From positions 1 through 52,135 of the forward strand of contig CAMDEF010000026.1 of the NCBI GenBank assembly GCA_945895265.1: DNA of 52,135 nucleotides, read 5' to 3'. The notes under the pieces were generated by a model that saw only the letters and a program-made list of their open reading frames with translations, searched no databases and had not been told where the DNA came from. Within the stretch, counting starts at the first letter, position 1, and each line of letters begins with the position of its first letter. This DNA is from Bordetella parapertussis (GTDB lineage: Bacteria; Pseudomonadota; Gammaproteobacteria; Burkholderiales; Burkholderiaceae_B). Both the position numbers and the translations under genes were made by a program. Positions 1-8,495 of the stretch are shown in pieces.

Positions 1-38
1 GACGTTACGGAGACTAGGGCTTTCTCGGCGAATTCCAT
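1..38 (-). CDS. Possible 5' end of a divergent gene (cut by window edge)
   Basis: Reading leftwards, an ATG at 38 opens a frame that stays open for the 12 codons left in the window (MEFAEKALVSVT). It would be divergent from the SDR gene at 153, leaving about 115 bp for two promoters. There is no clear Shine-Dalgarno sequence. Too little is visible to name a family, and the call rests only on a protein-like N-terminus and the divergent position. Confidence 0.25.
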   Translation of the reverse strand, partial: MEFAEKALVSVT

Positions 39-152
39 CAGGGTCAGCAGACGTAAGGTCTGCACAAACAGACCGGATATAAGACTGCAACCACCTTTAC
101 TGTCGATATCAAATATTTCTTGCCAAACCGGGAGGCGTTCATATAAGACATC

Positions 153-932
153 ATGGATTTAGGAATTCGCGGTCGTAAGGCTATTGTGTGCGCTTCGAGC
201 AAGGGCTTAGGCCTAGCCTGCGCACAACAATTGGCACGAGAGGGGGTCGACCTGGTGATGCTGGCGCGCGGGCAAGAGGCGCTTGAGGCAGCGGCGCAAA
301 GTATTCGCGCCGAAACAGGGGTGAAGGTCACCACAATTGCAACGGACATCACAACGCCTGAGGGTCGTGCCAAGGTGTTAGCGATCTGCCCTGACCCTGA
401 CATCCTGATCACCAACGCAGGTGGCCCTAAGCCTGGCAATTTTCGTGACTGGAGCCGCGAAGACTGGCTCGCCGCGGTGGATGCCAACATGATCACACCC
501 ATCGAATTGATCCGTGCGACCGTCGACAAAATGATTGAGCGCAAGTTTGGCCGTATCGTCAATATCACGTCGGCGTCAGTCAAACACCCGATCGAGCATC
601 TTGGCTTATCGAATGGCGCACGTGCCGGCTTAACCGGGTTTATCGGGGGGCTGTCGCGTCAAACGGTTAAACACAATGTGACGATCAACAATTTGTTGCC
701 TGGCCCGTTTGCCACCGATCGCCTGTTACAAACCACCGAAAAATTGGCACGCGATAGTGGCAAAAGTCTCGACGATTTTATGGCGCTGCGCCAAGCCGCA
801 GTGCCTGCGGGCCGATTTGGCACACCCGTTGAATTTGGCCAAGCCTGTGCGTTTTTATGTAGCGCGGGCGCTGGGTTTATGACGGGGCAAAACCTGTTGC
901 TAGACGGCGGTATTTATCCTGGGACGCTTTGA
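153..932 (+). CDS. SDR-family oxidoreductase with atypical active site
   Basis: A 259-residue short-chain dehydrogenase/reductase, the usual length for the classical family. The N-terminal Rossmann nucleotide site reads ASSKGLG (residues 14-20) in place of TGxxxGIG, and the structural NAG motif is at 88-90. The catalytic Ser region is intact (NITSAS, 137-142), but the position of the YxxxK pair reads SNGAR (153-157), so Tyr is Asn154 and Lys is Arg157. The C-terminus (TGQNLLLDGGIYPGTL) is typical of FabG-like members. From memory, a subgroup of beta-proteobacterial SDRs shares the LSNGARxGLTGF block, so this is probably a conserved variant rather than a broken gene. The substrate is unknown and ordinary ketoreductase activity is doubtful. 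It faces a possible divergent gene on the left and ends at a bidirectional terminator-like hairpin. Confidence 0.9.
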   Translation: MDLGIRGRKAIVCASSKGLGLACAQQLAREGVDLVMLARGQEALEAAAQSIRAETGVKVTTIATDITTPEGRAKVLAICPDPDILITNAGGPKPGNFRDWSREDWLAAVDANMITPIELIRATVDKMIERKFGRIVNITSASVKHPIEHLGLSNGARAGLTGFIGGLSRQTVKHNVTINNLLPGPFATDRLLQTTEKLARDSGKSLDDFMALRQAAVPAGRFGTPVEFGQACAFLCSAGAGFMTGQNLLLDGGIYPGTL

Positions 933-997
933 AGCGCGCACCGGTGCAACGGTGTCTTTGCGCCGCGCGGTCCAGTCAGTGCGACTTAGCTCTTGTT

Positions 998-1040
998 TAA
1001 CCTGCCAAATTGAACACCTGACCTTAAATTTGGCAGGTTA
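998..1040. terminator. Bidirectional terminator-like hairpin
   Basis: A perfect 14-bp inverted repeat (arms 998-1011 and 1027-1040, 15-nt loop) lies between the convergent SDR and dioxygenase genes. No long T-run follows on either strand, so it may end transcription weakly or mainly protect mRNA 3' ends. Confidence 0.6.
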
Positions 1041-1050
1041 GATGGCATTT

Positions 1051-1905
1051 TCAGCTAAAAGCGATGCTATCCATGGCCAGCATGCTGTACCTCACCTCGC
1101 GGCTTAGATAGTGCGGGGTGGCGTTGAGGCCTGCCGCGCCCATGGCAAAAAACAGGGGTAAAAAGTTGTCGTCACTGGGGTGCGCACGCTTGGCTGAGGG
1201 GGCTTGCTGTGCGTAGTTGAGCAAAGCCGCAGTGTCGCCTTTGGTCAGTGCGGCCTCTACCCAACGGCTAAAGGCATCGACATACGGATCAGGTTGACGG
1301 TCACCACCAAAAAACTCTGACAGATTGTGGGTCATGCTGCCCGAGCCGATCAGCAAAATCCCTTGTTCGCGCAACGCCTGCAGCGCTTCGCCTAGCTTCA
1401 AGACCTGTTCGGGTCCCCAACCGACAGGCAGCGAGACCTGCACAACTGGGATATCAGCCTTGGGAAACAAATGCATCAGCGGCACCCAAACCCCGTGATC
1501 TAGCGGCCGGTCTGGGTCTTGGAGAGGATTCAAACCTGCATCGGCAAGTAATGCCTGGACGCGATCGGAGAGTTCGATATCCCCGGGGGCGGGGTATTGC
1601 AGTTCATAGAGCTCGGGCGGAAACCCACCAAAGTCGTGATAGGTCTTGGGGTTGGGGTTGCGCATGACCGCTAAACCCTCTGTCATCCAGTGAGGAGACA
1701 GGATCACAATGCCTTTAAGCGGGTGCTCAGCCTGTAATTGCTTGCCATAGGCGGTTAACGCAGGGCCCGAGGTGCCAGGCGAGACCGCAAACAGCGGCGC
1801 GCCGTGCGAGATAAACAACACCGGCGCTAAAGAAGGCTTAACCATCGTTGCTGATTGAAGAGCGGGCTTGATCGACGGCTTGGTGATTACTGAAGGCTTT
1901 GTCAT
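1051..1905 (-). CDS. LigB-type extradiol dioxygenase (4,5-DOPA dioxygenase family)
   Basis: A 284-residue member of the class III extradiol dioxygenase / DODA (YgiD-like) family, metal-dependent enzymes that cleave catechol-type rings. Family landmarks are visible: FISHGAP near residue 32 with the first metal His, SPHWMTEG with the second, LDHGVWVPLMHLFP carrying the conserved His-Gly-x-Trp block, and GSGSMTHNL with a further His. The first 20 residues are a K/P/S-rich extension. An internal ATG at 1845 would give MVKPSLAPVLFISHG, closer to the family's normal N-terminus, and is a serious alternative start. Neither start has a clear ribosome site. It is divergent from the IlvD/Edd gene with only about 87 bp to that gene's better start. 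The substrate is not deducible. Confidence 0.88.
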   Translation of the reverse strand: MTKPSVITKPSIKPALQSATMVKPSLAPVLFISHGAPLFAVSPGTSGPALTAYGKQLQAEHPLKGIVILSPHWMTEGLAVMRNPNPKTYHDFGGFPPELYELQYPAPGDIELSDRVQALLADAGLNPLQDPDRPLDHGVWVPLMHLFPKADIPVVQVSLPVGWGPEQVLKLGEALQALREQGILLIGSGSMTHNLSEFFGGDRQPDPYVDAFSRWVEAALTKGDTAALLNYAQQAPSAKRAHPSDDNFLPLFFAMGAAGLNATPHYLSREVRYSMLAMDSIAFS

Positions 1906-1992
1906 TTTAGTTAAATGAGGGCAATGAACCAGATTACAAGCTTAGGCAAAAGAGGCTACCATTTTGCATCACTCACAATTTCAGGCGCTTTT

Positions 1993-3756
1993 ATGTCCAG
2001 CTCAGACGACAAAAAAAATAGTCACTCGATCAACCCTGCCGCCAGCGAAGACGGCATCTCAAAGGGGTTAGCCAATTATGGCGATCGCGGCTTCTCATTG
2101 TTTTTGCGTAAAGCCTTTATTAAGGGGGCTGGGTTTACCGATACGGCGCTTGAGCGCCCTGTCATTGGCATCACCAACACCGGCAGCGCCTACAACCCTT
2201 GCCACGGCAATGCCCCCCAGCTGATTGAAGCGGTCAAGCGTGGCGTGATGTTGGCAGGCGGCCTGCCGATGGATTTTCCGACGATATCGATTCACGAGAG
2301 TTTTTCGCAGCCTAACAGTATGTTTCTGCGTAACCTGATGTCGATGGACACCGAAGAGTTGCTGCGCGCACAGCCGATGGATGCAGTGGTGTTGATTGGC
2401 GGTTGCGACAAAACGGTGCCAGCTCAATTGATGGGGGCGGCCTCGGCAGGTTTACCTGCGGTGCAATTGATTACCGGTTCGATGCTGACAGGATCGCACC
2501 GCAGCGAGCGCGTCGGTGCCTGTACCGATTGCCGTCGCTATTGGGGCAAGTTTCGCGCAGAAGAAATTGATGCCGAAGAGATCGCCGAGGTCAACAAACA
2601 GTTAGTCGCTAGCGTGGGCACGTGTTCGGTGATGGGCACCGCAAGCACCATGGCCTGTATCGCTGAGGCTTTAGGGATGACCGTGCCGGGTGGCGCTTCG
2701 CCACCGGCCGTCACGGCAGATCGCATGCGCATCGCCGAACAAAGCGGCACGCTAGCCGTTGAGATTGCACGCAAGCGGTTAACGATTGATAAAGTGCTGA
2801 CCGAAAAAGCCTTTGAAAACGCGATGCGTGTGTTGCTGGCGATTGGTGGTTCAACCAATGCCATCATTCACTTAACCGCGATCGCAGGCCGCATGGGTCT
2901 TGAAATGGATCTCAAAGCACTCGATCGTATGGGTCGTGAAACCCCAGTATTGCTCGACTTAAAACCCTCGGGCCAGCACTACATGGAAGACTTCCACCAC
3001 GCAGGCGGCATGGCGACTTTGTTGCGCGAACTCAAGCCCTTGTTGCATTTAGATGCGTTGACAATTACAGGCCGCACGCTCGGTGAAGAGATCGAAGCTG
3101 CAGGCCCAGGCTTTAAGCAAGATGTCGTTAAGACAGCTAAAAATCCAATTTACCCACAAGGTGGCATCGCAGTCTTGCAAGGTAACTTGGCACCAGGCGG
3201 CGCGATCATCAAGCAATCAGCGGCCAACCCTAAGTTGATGGAACACGAAGGCCGTGCAGTTGTGTTTGAAAACCTTGAAGACATGGCCAATCGTATTGAC
3301 TTGCCTGATTTAGATGTGACGGTCGATGATATTTTGGTGCTCAAACATATCGGCCCCAAAGGTGCGGCAATGCCTGAAGCCGGCTACATGCCGATCCCTA
3401 AAAAATTAGCGATTGCCGGTTGCAAAGACATTGTGCGGATTTCAGACGGCCGCATGAGCGGCACCGCCTTTGGCACAATCGTGTTGCACGTCACGCCTGA
3501 GTCTGCGATTGGCGGCCCCTTGGCCTATGTGCAAAATGGCGATCGCATTCGTTTAAGCGTTGAAAATCGCGAATTGTCACTTTTGGTCAGCGACGCCGAG
3601 CTTGCACGGCGCCAAGCTGAAAAACCTGCAGTCGTGCCCACTGCTCAGCGCGGTTATCGCAAACTATTTTTGCAAAGTGTGACACAAGCCGACAAAGGCG
3701 CCGACTTTGACTTCCTGATGCCACCGATGACAGGGGTGGTGCCTAAGGTTAAGTAA
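1993..3756 (+). CDS. IlvD/Edd-family dehydratase (sugar-acid type)
   Basis: A 587-residue [Fe-S] dehydratase of the dihydroxy-acid / phosphogluconate dehydratase family, which removes water from 2,3-dihydroxy acids. Counting from the ATG at 1993, cluster cysteines are at 70 (AYNPCHGN), 138 (IGGCDKT) and 211 (VGTCSVMGTAST). This 68/73 spacing is what I recall for pentonate dehydratases with a [2Fe-2S] cluster. The block GACTDCRRYWGKFRAEEI also fits the sugar-acid subgroup better than biosynthetic IlvD. An upstream in-frame ATG at 1915 would add 26 unconserved residues and nearly abut the divergent dioxygenase, so I prefer 1993. A role in aldonate (arabonate/xylonate-like) breakdown is inference. 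A strong intrinsic terminator follows directly. Confidence 0.9.
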   Translation: MSSSDDKKNSHSINPAASEDGISKGLANYGDRGFSLFLRKAFIKGAGFTDTALERPVIGITNTGSAYNPCHGNAPQLIEAVKRGVMLAGGLPMDFPTISIHESFSQPNSMFLRNLMSMDTEELLRAQPMDAVVLIGGCDKTVPAQLMGAASAGLPAVQLITGSMLTGSHRSERVGACTDCRRYWGKFRAEEIDAEEIAEVNKQLVASVGTCSVMGTASTMACIAEALGMTVPGGASPPAVTADRMRIAEQSGTLAVEIARKRLTIDKVLTEKAFENAMRVLLAIGGSTNAIIHLTAIAGRMGLEMDLKALDRMGRETPVLLDLKPSGQHYMEDFHHAGGMATLLRELKPLLHLDALTITGRTLGEEIEAAGPGFKQDVVKTAKNPIYPQGGIAVLQGNLAPGGAIIKQSAANPKLMEHEGRAVVFENLEDMANRIDLPDLDVTVDDILVLKHIGPKGAAMPEAGYMPIPKKLAIAGCKDIVRISDGRMSGTAFGTIVLHVTPESAIGGPLAYVQNGDRIRLSVENRELSLLVSDAELARRQAEKPAVVPTAQRGYRKLFLQSVTQADKGADFDFLMPPMTGVVPKVK

Positions 3757-3778
3757 TAGCAGTAGCTTGTCGAGCGGG

Positions 3779-3816
3779 CTGAATCGGTCGATAATTCGAC
3801 CATTCAGTTATTTTTT
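3779..3816 (+). terminator. Rho-independent terminator of the dehydratase gene
   Basis: Twelve base pairs with one bulged C (arms 3779-3791 and 3796-3807), a TAAT loop and a TTATTTTTT tail ending at 3816: a textbook intrinsic terminator. It ends only 14 nt before the next start codon at 3831. Confidence 0.85.
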
Positions 3817-3830
3817 ATAAAGCGTTAACT

Positions 3831-4112
3831 ATGCGTTTAGCACCCGAAGAACAGGCAGAAATTCATGATGCCGTTCATTCGGCTGATGCTGACGCAAGGG
3901 TTTACCTGTTTGGTTCAAGGGTAGATGACAACGCTAAAGGTGGCGACATAAATTTGTTGGTGCTCTCTAAAAAAATCAATGTGATGGCTAAGCTTCAAAT
4001 CTTGGCGACCCTGCACCAACAATTAGGCGAACGTAAAATCGAGGTCGCGGTCTTTGCTGACGCTAATCGCCCTTTTGCAAAAATAGCGCTCGAGCATGGA
4101 GTGCTGTTGTGA
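3831..4112 (+). CDS. Minimal nucleotidyltransferase (MNT-like), possible TA component
   Basis: A 93-residue protein with the pol-beta nucleotidyltransferase fold signature: FGSR at 27-30 then GGDINLLV at 37-44. The usual DxD metal pair is D39 and N41, so the second acidic residue is Asn. A third acidic position may be E71 (KIEVAVF). Family knowledge: MNT proteins act with HEPN partners (HepT) and adenylylate them, and other small nucleotidyltransferases work in TA pairs. Here the next gene is not HepT but a 53-codon ORF overlapping by 4 bp. The start lies 14 nt behind the terminator, and TATAAA at 3816-3821 could be a -10 box, giving an almost leaderless message. The D-to-N change could weaken catalysis. 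Role inferred. Confidence 0.75.
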   Translation: MRLAPEEQAEIHDAVHSADADARVYLFGSRVDDNAKGGDINLLVLSKKINVMAKLQILATLHQQLGERKIEVAVFADANRPFAKIALEHGVLL

Positions 4113-4270
4113 GCCGCAATAAGCTCGATATGCTCAAGGGTCGAAAGCTTAGTGAGGTGTTAAAGACATTGCCGCCTGAGCGACAAGCCATAATCGAAAT
4201 TCTTGCGAGAAAGAAAATCGAAGAATTGATTGCTCAAGCCCAGGCAGCTATTCAAATTAAGCCTAATTAG
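4109..4270 (+). CDS. Small helical partner ORF of the nucleotidyltransferase
   Basis: A 53-residue ORF opening with GTG at 4109, overlapping the nucleotidyltransferase stop in a GTGA junction. A GGAG Shine-Dalgarno (4098-4101) sits 7 nt before the GTG, strong evidence for coupled translation. The product (begins MSRNKLDMLKGRKLSEVLKT) is charged, rich in Lys, Ile, Ala and Gln, and looks like two amphipathic helices without Cys or catalytic motifs. It is far too short for HepT (about 130 residues) and I do not recognise a family. Its 3' end overlaps the convergent acyl-CoA synthetase gene by 8 bp. By position it should be the partner (antitoxin or toxin) of the preceding protein; that is inference. 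Confidence 0.65.
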   Translation: MSRNKLDMLKGRKLSEVLKTLPPERQAIIEILARKKIEELIAQAQAAIQIKPN

Positions 4271-6383
4271 TCACCTCAATCACCGCATCGACCGCATACG
4301 CGCCTTGCCCTTCGGGCATGGCGAGTACGGGGTTCAGATCTATCGATTGCAAGCGCGGGCCTGCAGCCACAGCAAACGCTGATAATTGCGACAACATTTT
4401 TGCCAGCGCTTTGAGATCAACCGGTTTGCGGCCACGCGCGCCTAGCAATAGTGGTGCGCCCTTGATCGAGCGAATCATATCTTCGGCCACGTCTACGCCG
4501 AAGGGGCAGCGGTGCAGTACGACGTCTTGCAAGATCTCAACAAAAATCCCACCCAAACCAAACATGGCGATCGGGCCAAAGACTGGGTCGCGGTGAATGC
4601 CCAAAATACATTCGACGCCGCCTTTCAATTGTTTCGCGACCAAGACGCCGTCGAGCTTGGCGTTGGGGGCGGCGCTGCGTCCGCGTTGCATCAGTAAGTC
4701 AAAGCCTGCACGTACGCCAGCATCGTCTTCAATATCCAATAACACGCCACCGATTTCAGACTTATGCAAAATATCGGGGGATACGATTTTCATTACAACT
4801 GGATAGCCGATTTTTTTCGCGGCAGTCACCGCAGCGTCAGCAGCGGTGCACACCTCTTCAGGTGCAGAGGCAATCCCAGCTTGCGCGAGCAAGAGCTTTG
4901 CTTGTGCTTCGCTAGGATTCGTGGCGGGCAACATGAATGGTGCAATGACTGGTGCAATCTGCGCAGCCGGTTTTGCAAACGCGCGACCAAACTGCCCCAT
5001 CGCTTCAATCGCTACCACTGCGCGCGAGGGATCCTCAAACACCGCAAAACCATCGCGCTCGTATTCGCGAATCTGTTCGCGTGAGCCCATCAGTGACAAG
5101 GCAAAAATACAATTCGGATGTTTGCTACGTGCAATGTTTAATTGTTCACGTAGCCGTGGCGCAATACTTGGCACACAACCAGTGTAGGTAAAGAAACCCA
5201 AGATCGAGCTGTACTTGCCTTCAGCAATTAACGCATCGGTAAACGTACTGATCAAGGTCATTTCGTTTAAATACTGTGCGGTCACGTCTACGGGGTTACG
5301 CGGTGCGGCAAACGGCAAAAGCTTGAGCAGGCGCGCTTGCGACTCAGCCGGCATCTCTGGCATCGGCAAGCCAATCGCATCGGCCGCATCCGAAATAATC
5401 ACGCCGGCACCGCCACTGACGGTGATCACGCCAAGGGTATTGTTTTCAGGATAAATGCCTCGCGAGGCCAAGCGCGCGATATCCAACATTTGTTCGGTGG
5501 TTTGCACGCGCACCACGCCTAACTCTTTGAGTACCGCATCGGTCACGCGATCATCACCCGCGATCGAGGCCGTATGCGATTGCGCCGCCGCGCTGCCGAC
5601 TGCACTGCGTCCAACCTTCATCATGACCACAGGCTTGCGCGCGCGCCGAGCGGCTTCAAGGCCTGCGACAAAGCCCGCAGCTTCTTTGATGCCTTCTGAA
5701 TACAGCATGATGACTTTAGTGTCTGGGTCATCGACCGCAACTTGCAACATATCGCCCACGGTTAAGTCGGCTTCGTTGCCCGTCATGATGAGCGCAGACA
5801 AACCAATATCATTCGCGGTGGCAACAGCCATTAAATGCGCACCGTAGGCGCCCGACTGGCTAATAATCGCCACACCGCCTGGCTTTGGAAACTCAAGTTC
5901 ACAACCAGTTGCAAAGGTGGCGTAAAACTTATGGACTGGGTTGATCAGGCCTAAAGAATTGGGGCCAATCAAGCGCATGCCGTGCTCATGCGCGACGCGT
6001 ACCAACTCGAGTTGAGCGGCCGCACCTTCGGGCCCGGTTTCGGCAAAGCCCGAGCTAAACAAGATTGCGGCCGCGCAACCGCGCTCAGCTAATTCACGGA
6101 CAGACTGAAGGGCCGCCGAGGCCGGCACGATGATGATTCCGACATCTGGGGTCTCAGGCAAGGCGGCGATCGAGGGGTAGCTCGGGATGCCTTGCACCGT
6201 TGCGCGATTTGGGTTGACCGGAAAAATCTTGCCCTGATAGCCCTGGCTCAACATATACGAGATTGGGCGCCCGCCAATACGCAACGGGTCGTCTGAAGCG
6301 CCAATGACAGCAACCGACTGTGGCTTGAGTAGCTTGATCAGGCGCGCGCGATCATTGGGGCGGGTAGGCTGGGGGGCGGTCAT
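4263..6383 (-). CDS. NDP-forming acyl-CoA synthetase (acetate-CoA ligase family)
   Basis: A 706-residue single-chain member of the ADP/NDP-forming acyl-CoA synthetase family, which interconverts acyl-CoA and acid with nucleotide phosphorylation. An N-terminal CoA-binding domain begins about residue 15 (KPQSVAVIGASDDPLRIGG), then a succinyl-CoA ligase-like part with a phosphohistidine region (AAAQSHTASIAGDD). The C-terminal 230 residues form the ATP-grasp domain (GYPVVMKIVSPDILHKSEIGG). I chose the ATG at 6383 because GGAG lies 9 nt upstream; an ATG at 6452 would add 23 unconserved residues. The acyl substrate is unknown, but nearby catabolic genes suggest it activates or releases an organic acid. 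It is divergent from the dienelactone hydrolase-like gene. Confidence 0.9.
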   Translation of the reverse strand: MTAPQPTRPNDRARLIKLLKPQSVAVIGASDDPLRIGGRPISYMLSQGYQGKIFPVNPNRATVQGIPSYPSIAALPETPDVGIIIVPASAALQSVRELAERGCAAAILFSSGFAETGPEGAAAQLELVRVAHEHGMRLIGPNSLGLINPVHKFYATFATGCELEFPKPGGVAIISQSGAYGAHLMAVATANDIGLSALIMTGNEADLTVGDMLQVAVDDPDTKVIMLYSEGIKEAAGFVAGLEAARRARKPVVMMKVGRSAVGSAAAQSHTASIAGDDRVTDAVLKELGVVRVQTTEQMLDIARLASRGIYPENNTLGVITVSGGAGVIISDAADAIGLPMPEMPAESQARLLKLLPFAAPRNPVDVTAQYLNEMTLISTFTDALIAEGKYSSILGFFTYTGCVPSIAPRLREQLNIARSKHPNCIFALSLMGSREQIREYERDGFAVFEDPSRAVVAIEAMGQFGRAFAKPAAQIAPVIAPFMLPATNPSEAQAKLLLAQAGIASAPEEVCTAADAAVTAAKKIGYPVVMKIVSPDILHKSEIGGVLLDIEDDAGVRAGFDLLMQRGRSAAPNAKLDGVLVAKQLKGGVECILGIHRDPVFGPIAMFGLGGIFVEILQDVVLHRCPFGVDVAEDMIRSIKGAPLLLGARGRKPVDLKALAKMLSQLSAFAVAAGPRLQSIDLNPVLAMPEGQGAYAVDAVIEVTN

Positions 6384-6577
6384 TGTGTCGGTCTCCGGCG
6401 GTATACGAGTGTTGTTATTGCTGTTGAGTGCAGCGAAATAGCCTTCGATCATACCGCCCAGTAAAAACCTGTGTGTAATCCCTATAAATCTAGTCGGGTT
6501 TTCAGTACGATATTCACTTTAGTTGTCTACCCAGTGAGGTCTGCGTGAAGCCAGCCAACACAACAAAGAGATTCACA

Positions 6578-7453
6578 ATGAATAAACCGACCCCCGAATT
6601 TGATAGCCTGTTGCCCTCCCTTACCTTAAACCGCCGTGGCTTCTTGACCACCTCGCTTGCCAGCGGCTTTACTTTGGCCGCGGGCCCAATCATGGCGCAA
6701 ACGGTGATCACCACTGATACCAACGGACTGACCGCTGGCGAAGTCAAAATCCCAGTCGCTGACGGCACGATCCCAGCCTACCGTGCAGCACCCGAAGGTA
6801 AAACTAACCTGGGCACAATCTTGGTGATTCAAGAAATCTTTGGCGTGCACGAGCACATCAAAGACGTGTGCCGTCGTTTTGCCAAATTGGGTTATCTGGC
6901 GGTTTCGCCTGAACTGTATGCACGCCAGGGTGATCCGTCTAAGTACACCGAAAACGCAAAACTGTTTGCCGAGATCGTCAATAAAGTGCCCGATGCACAA
7001 GTGATGAGCGATCTTGACGAAACCGCTAAGTGGGCCTCTGCCAACGGTGGCGATGCGAAACGTTTAGGTATTACCGGCTTTTGCTGGGGTGGTCGTATTG
7101 TGTGGCTGTATTCGGCGCATAATCCTGCCCTGAAGGCCGGCGTGGCCTGGTACGGCCGTATGGTTGGCGATGCTGACGCCATGAAGCCCAAGCACCCCGT
7201 CGATGTCACCGCGCAAATGAGTGCGCCCGTCTTGGGCTTGTATGGCGGCGAAGACGCTGGTATCCCCGTCAGCACAATCGACACCATGAAAGCCGCGCTC
7301 GAAAAAGGTTCGGCCGCAGCTAAGGCGTCAACCTTTGTGATTTATCCCAAGGCCCCGCACGCGTTTCATGCTGACTACCGCCCAAGTTATCGCGCCGCTG
7401 AAGCCAAAGAAGGTTGGGAACAAGCGCAGGCTTGGTTTAAAAAGTACTTGTAA
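6578..7453 (+). CDS. Secreted dienelactone hydrolase-family protein
   Basis: A 291-residue alpha/beta hydrolase of the dienelactone hydrolase family. The N-terminus carries a twin-arginine motif (NRRGFLTT, about residue 18) followed by a hydrophobic stretch and AxA-type cleavage (PIMAQ), so export by Tat is likely. The catalytic set is visible: nucleophile Cys in GFCWGGR, Asp in GGEDAGIP and His in [10 protein letters not shown] chose the ATG at 6578, preceded by AAAGAG at about 8 nt; a GTG at 6545 would push the Arg pair 11 residues further in. It ends convergently 7 bp before the LysR gene. Cytosolic relatives hydrolyse dienelactone in chlorocatechol pathways, but Tat-exported members are often of unknown substrate. 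Confidence 0.9.
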   Translation: MNKPTPEFDSLLPSLTLNRRGFLTTSLASGFTLAAGPIMAQTVITTDTNGLTAGEVKIPVADGTIPAYRAAPEGKTNLGTILVIQEIFGVHEHIKDVCRRFAKLGYLAVSPELYARQGDPSKYTENAKLFAEIVNKVPDAQVMSDLDETAKWASANGGDAKRLGITGFCWGGRIVWLYSAHNPALKAGVAWYGRMVGDADAMKPKHPVDVTAQMSAPVLGLYGGEDAGIPVSTIDTMKAALEKGSAAAKASTFVIYPKAPHAFHADYRPSYRAAEAKEGWEQAQAWFKKYL

Positions 7454-7460
7454 TTTTTCG

Positions 7461-8372
7461 CTAAATCGACAGGCCGCTCGCCTGCTCTTTTAACAGAGTA
7501 GCGAAAATTTCAGCCAAAGGCGAACGACTGGCGGTTTGTGGATAAATCAAGGCATAGCGAGTGATGACTTCAGTTTTCAGTGGACGGATCACCACCTCGC
7601 TCTCTGCAAAATAGGCGGCGGTTAAGCGGCCCACAAGAGTGATGCCCGCGCCCGCCGCAACCAGCGCGCACGCAATGGATGAGCTTGGTGTTTCCATCAA
7701 CACGTTAGCGGTAGCCCCCTCAGACTGAAAGGCATCATCGATCTGATATCGAAGATAACTGTGCTGCGACAGCAAGATCATCCGCTCGTTGTTTAGATCT
7801 TTACAGGAAATCACTTTTTTTCTTGTCAGAGGATGTTGCGGCGGCAAGACAACCACCACTTGTGCTGCAGGTAAGGGTTCGAAGTCAATCGCCTGACGAG
7901 CCAGTGGTAGCTCGACCACACCAATATCAAATTGGTGTGTCGCGACTAAATCTGCGATTTGACGTGAAGGTAGGCTCTGTAAAAAAACCGTGACATTCGG
8001 ACGGGTGTCTAACAACTGTGCGACAGCGTGCGGCACCATTCCTTGCGCAAGGGCTGGCAAACAGGCTATGCGCAAGGCACCGGTGCGCCTTAAGCGAATA
8101 TCTTGCGCCACCTGCGCGATGCGTTCAACACCGCTGTAAAGCGGTTCAATTTCTTTGAAAAGAGCTTCGGCCTCAGGGGTGGGGATCAGTTTGCGACCAT
8201 GCCTGACGAACAATGCGAACCCCAGCCGCAGCTCGAGTAGGCCGATGGTTCGACTGACTCCTGGCTGAGTCACATTGAGTAGCTTGGCTGCCCCCACCAC
8301 ACTGCCTGCGAGCATGACCGAACGAAAGGCCTCGATATGTTTAAGATTTATTTGAACTTTCATGTATAACAT
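7461..8372 (-). CDS. LysR-family transcriptional regulator
   Basis: A 303-residue LysR regulator. The N-terminal winged HTH is clear (FRSVMLAGSVVGAAKLLNVT followed by QPGVSRTIGLLE) and is followed by the periplasmic-binding-protein-like effector domain. It is divergent from the ABC transporter/oxidase operon, with about 120 bp between the start codons, the classical arrangement for a LysR protein controlling the neighbouring operon and itself. The effector is then probably the imported amine/imino acid or its oxidation product (inference). ATGs at 8372 and 8363 are both possible starts and neither has a clear ribosome site. Confidence 0.93.
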   Translation of the reverse strand: MLYMKVQINLKHIEAFRSVMLAGSVVGAAKLLNVTQPGVSRTIGLLELRLGFALFVRHGRKLIPTPEAEALFKEIEPLYSGVERIAQVAQDIRLRRTGALRIACLPALAQGMVPHAVAQLLDTRPNVTVFLQSLPSRQIADLVATHQFDIGVVELPLARQAIDFEPLPAAQVVVVLPPQHPLTRKKVISCKDLNNERMILLSQHSYLRYQIDDAFQSEGATANVLMETPSSSIACALVAAGAGITLVGRLTAAYFAESEVVIRPLKTEVITRYALIYPQTASRSPLAEIFATLLKEQASGLSI

Positions 8373-8495
8373 TTAAGCATAAGCAAGCCCAAAAATTTAC
8401 ATATTGTTTTGTTGAAACTAGGACTAAGCTGAATTTGCACAGGTCTGATAGACCATTTTGTGCCAAACGAAGGTGTTCCGAACAGGAGAACTCTA
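8373..8495. promoter_or_regulatory. Divergent control region between LysR gene and operon
   Basis: This 123-bp spacer is AT-rich near 8360-8410 and contains a short imperfect dyad close to the regulator start. AGGAGA at 8484-8489 is the ribosome site for the solute-binding protein. LysR family practice predicts binding here; no exact TN11A site is claimed. Confidence 0.5.

Noticed and set aside
44..583. Long minus-strand frame opposite the SDR gene
   Set aside because: Its translation is Ser/Arg/Ala-rich without a domain and lies wholly opposite a clear SDR; it is a coding shadow.
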